Assembly (NCBI GenBank): GCA_016873995.1
Contig: VGVR01000006.1
Location: 53,699-117,698, forward strand
Length of the DNA: 64,000 bases
Source of the DNA: Gemmatimonadota bacterium
GTDB lineage: Bacteria > Gemmatimonadota > Gemmatimonadetes > Longimicrobiales > Gaopeijiaceae
Direction: 5' to 3'
Shown here: positions 62,187 through 64,000 of the stretch, piece after piece
How the letters are laid out: each line of letters begins with the position of its first letter
Numbering within the stretch: the first letter of the stretch is position 1
The notes under the pieces: generated by a model
What the model saw: the letters and a program-made list of their open reading frames with translations, nothing else
Told to the model about the DNA's origin: nothing
Database searches by the model: none
Made by a program: the position numbers and the translations under genes

Positions 62187-63458
62187 ATGCGCTCACGCCC
62201 CGGCTGGTACCTCCTCGCTCTCACGGCTCTCGCAGCCGCCTGTAGCGACGCGACCGCACCCGACCCGGGCCAGATCACCGAGCTGCCGCGCGCGCTCACG
62301 AGCAGCGAGCGGTCGATCATCTCCGCCTCCAACGTCTTCGGCCTGGACCTGGTGGCGCGCGTGGTGGCGGCGGACACGCGGGCGAACGTGGTGTTGTCAC
62401 CGCTCAGCGCTTCCATGGCGCTGGGCATGACCCTGAACGGGGCGAACGCGGCGACCTTCGACGCCATGAGAGACCCGCTCGGCTTCGGTGGTCTCACCCG
62501 GGAGGAGATCAACACCTCGTACCGCGGCCTCATCGATCTCCTCACGGACCTCGATCCTCGCGTCCGCTTCGAGATCGCCAACGCGATCTGGGCGCGGGAA
62601 GGCTTTCCCTTCCACCAAGCGTTCTTCGACGCGGTCTCCGCGGCCTTCGACGCGCGCGCCGAGTCCCGTGACTTCGACGATCCCGCCACGGTCGCGGCCA
62701 TCAACGCCTGGGTGGACGAGCACACCGACGGCCTCATCGACGAGATCGTCGACTCGCTCGACCCCAGTCTGGTGATGCTCCTGGTCAACGCGATCTACTT
62801 CGACGGCGCCTGGACCACTCAGTTCGATCCCGCCGATACGCGTGTCCGCCCCTTCACGAGGGCCGACGGCTCGACGGTCGACGTCGACATGATGTCCCTG
62901 ACGGACGTCGAAGTGCGGACCGGAGGCGGACCGAACTACGGCGCCATCGAGATCCCCTACGGCGGGGAGGCCTTCTCCATGGTGATCGTGCTCCCCGACC
63001 CCGGCACGAGCGCGAGCGACGTGATGGCGACGCTGGACTCGGGCGCGTGGGATGCGCTCACCGCCGGCTTGGCCCGGCGTGAGCTCGACCTGATCGAGCT
63101 TCCCAAGTTCACGCTCACCTACGACGCCTACCTGAACGACGCGCTCCAAGCCATGGGGATGGACGCGGCGTTCCGGCCGGGCGCGGACTTCACACGCATG
63201 TCGCCCAGGGGGGATGAGCTGTGCATCTCGTTCGTGCGCCAGAAGACGTTCATCGAGGTGGACGAGCGGGGCACCCGGGCCGCGGCGGTCACGGCGGTGG
63301 GTATCGGTGTCGTATCGTTCAGCGGCTTCGTGGTCGACCGACCCTTCCTCTTCGCGATTCGGGAGAGGCTCTCGGGGACGATCCTGTTCATGGGACTCGT
63401 GGGAGATCCCACCGCGGAAGACCCTGGGCCAGAGCCCCTCGACTCCGACTGCGGGTAG
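62187..63458 (+). CDS. Exported serpin lipoprotein
   Basis: 423 residues. Signal peptide with lipobox AAAC and mature start SDATAPD. The serpin fold is clear: NVVLSPLSASMALGM, ANAIWAREGF, VNAIYFDGAW, and near the C-terminus the hinge DERGTRAAAVTAV and strand VDRPFLFAIRER. The reactive loop spans about 18 residues between hinge and strand; P1 is predicted as Val (VV-SF) by the usual numbering, so an elastase- or subtilisin-like target is likely. Such serpins protect the cell surface from proteases. The ATG at 62187 lies 126 bases after tRNA-Val. Confidence 0.9.
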   Translation: MRSRPGWYLLALTALAAACSDATAPDPGQITELPRALTSSERSIISASNVFGLDLVARVVAADTRANVVLSPLSASMALGMTLNGANAATFDAMRDPLGFGGLTREEINTSYRGLIDLLTDLDPRVRFEIANAIWAREGFPFHQAFFDAVSAAFDARAESRDFDDPATVAAINAWVDEHTDGLIDEIVDSLDPSLVMLLVNAIYFDGAWTTQFDPADTRVRPFTRADGSTVDVDMMSLTDVEVRTGGGPNYGAIEIPYGGEAFSMVIVLPDPGTSASDVMATLDSGAWDALTAGLARRELDLIELPKFTLTYDAYLNDALQAMGMDAAFRPGADFTRMSPRGDELCISFVRQKTFIEVDERGTRAAAVTAVGIGVVSFSGFVVDRPFLFAIRERLSGTILFMGLVGDPTAEDPGPEPLDSDCG

Positions 63459-63464
63459 GGCTGG

Positions 63465-63848
63465 CTAGGAGCCGCGCGAGAAGAGCGCCGAAGCCAGCGC
63501 GACCCCCAGGGCGGCCGCGAGCACGCCGGTCGCCATGGACCCGAGGGTATAGACGGCGGCCCTGCTCCATGCGCCCAGGCGGATCAGCTCGACGGCCTCG
63601 ATGCTGATCGAGCTGAACGTCGTGAAGGAGCCCAGGAAGCCGACCGCGATCAGCTCTCGAGCACCCGCCCCCACTGCCAGCGACTGGAGCCAGATGGCCA
63701 CGAAGCCGATGGCGAGGGAGCCGGACACGTTCACGGCGAGCGTACCCCAGGGCAGGTAGGTCCCCGCGGCGGTCTGAACCCACCCGGCGAGGAGATACCG
63801 CGCCACCGCGCCCGTAGCGCCCCCGAAGGCAACCACCAAGAAGACCAT
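63465..63848 (-). CDS. crcB: CrcB/Fluc fluoride channel
   Basis: 127 residues with four hydrophobic helices, and the hallmark sequences GGATGAVARYLL, GTLAVNVSGSLAIG and GFLGSFTTFSS, including the asparagine and phenylalanines of the fluoride pore. A pair of small subunits makes the dual-topology channel that exports fluoride. No fluoride riboswitch is visible in the 152 bases upstream (63849-64000). It converges with the serpin gene, 6 bases apart. The ATG at 63848 is used. Confidence 0.93.
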   Translation of the reverse strand: MVFLVVAFGGATGAVARYLLAGWVQTAAGTYLPWGTLAVNVSGSLAIGFVAIWLQSLAVGAGARELIAVGFLGSFTTFSSISIEAVELIRLGAWSRAAVYTLGSMATGVLAAALGVALASALFSRGS

Positions 63849-64000
63849 GCGCGGAACGATGACCGATACCGGGTCGCACGAAAAGGTGCGTGCGGGCTCC
63901 CCCGCTAAACGGGGCAGGCCGAGCGGGGTTCCGGGTGGCTTCCACCTTGCGGCCGGGGCGGCCGCGGAGTAATCTGCCGGTTGCGGTGGTGCCGGCATCG

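Noticed and set aside
63849..64000. Fluoride riboswitch upstream of crcB
   Set aside because: No crcB-motif core (GATGG-type pairing regions and conserved pseudoknot) could be recognised in the available 152 bases.

Overview
The window is about 64 kb of GC-rich, tightly packed bacterial chromosome with no phage, plasmid or CRISPR structure. Several features point to a Gram-negative, probably aerobic heterotroph: alternative complex III genes, a SufCBD iron-sulfur cluster, plant-type FabI, and many exported lipoproteins whose mature ends begin CSDSTGP, CSDATAP or CTDGIAP. That lipoprotein style and gene mix suggest Gemmatimonadota or a relative. This is an inference from content; no rRNA is present to settle it.

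Layout. 1-4.3 kb (minus): the first genes of an alternative complex III operon (actA, split actB1/actB2, actC), running off the left edge. 4.3-9 kb: methyltransferase, bacilliredoxin, DUF1460 amidase-like protein, hydrolase, DASS transporter. 9-13 kb is a small accessory patch: a DUF4143 AAA ATPase with an operator-like inverted repeat, a nucleotidyltransferase remnant, a truncated response regulator, a nucleotidyltransferase/XRE toxin-antitoxin-like pair and a DUF4160-DUF2442 fusion. 13-17.4 kb: thioesterase, then a cell-surface operon (lipoprotein, outer-membrane protein, broken exported protein). 17.5-25.2 kb: thiolase, M14 peptidase, DUF1572, DUF2007, zinc dehydrogenase, FAD oxidase, lone RHH protein. 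25.2-34.5 kb: ogt, sufU, a CPA2 antiporter and the suf genes (sufC-sufB-sufD-Rieske-sufS). 34.5-38.4 kb: patatin, lipoprotein, broken M6 protease, broken Spy-like protein. 38.5-45.2 kb: lutABC, membrane protein, desaturase, DUF442 phosphatase, NIPSNAP. 45.3-52.6 kb (minus): ECF sigma, anti-sigma, YbjQ, a regulator/peptidase fusion and an M28 peptidase, followed by a broken exported gene. 52.8-63.5 kb (plus): ligA, polX, DUF2157, fabI, aminotransferase, lipase-like protein, HAD phosphatase, tRNA-Glu, tRNA-Val and a serpin; phhB and crcB lie on the minus strand.

The most unusual protein is the 752-residue product at 48975-51233. It joins a degenerate receiver domain and an AraC-type DNA-binding domain, through a single membrane segment, to a complete PBP4/S13 D-Ala-D-Ala carboxypeptidase. 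It could be a one-piece envelope sensor that signals directly to DNA, and it follows a sigma/anti-sigma pair on the same strand.

A second theme is that four exported-protein genes (16043, 35816, 37766 and 45315) are each split by one in-frame TAG or TAA while coding continues in the same frame. No cytoplasmic housekeeping gene in the window shows this. Translation is strongly coupled: about 17 gene pairs overlap by the four bases NTGA, using ATG, GTG, TTG and probably once CTG as the restart codon. Only one gene-free stretch exceeds 300 bases (10359-10661), and it is described below.
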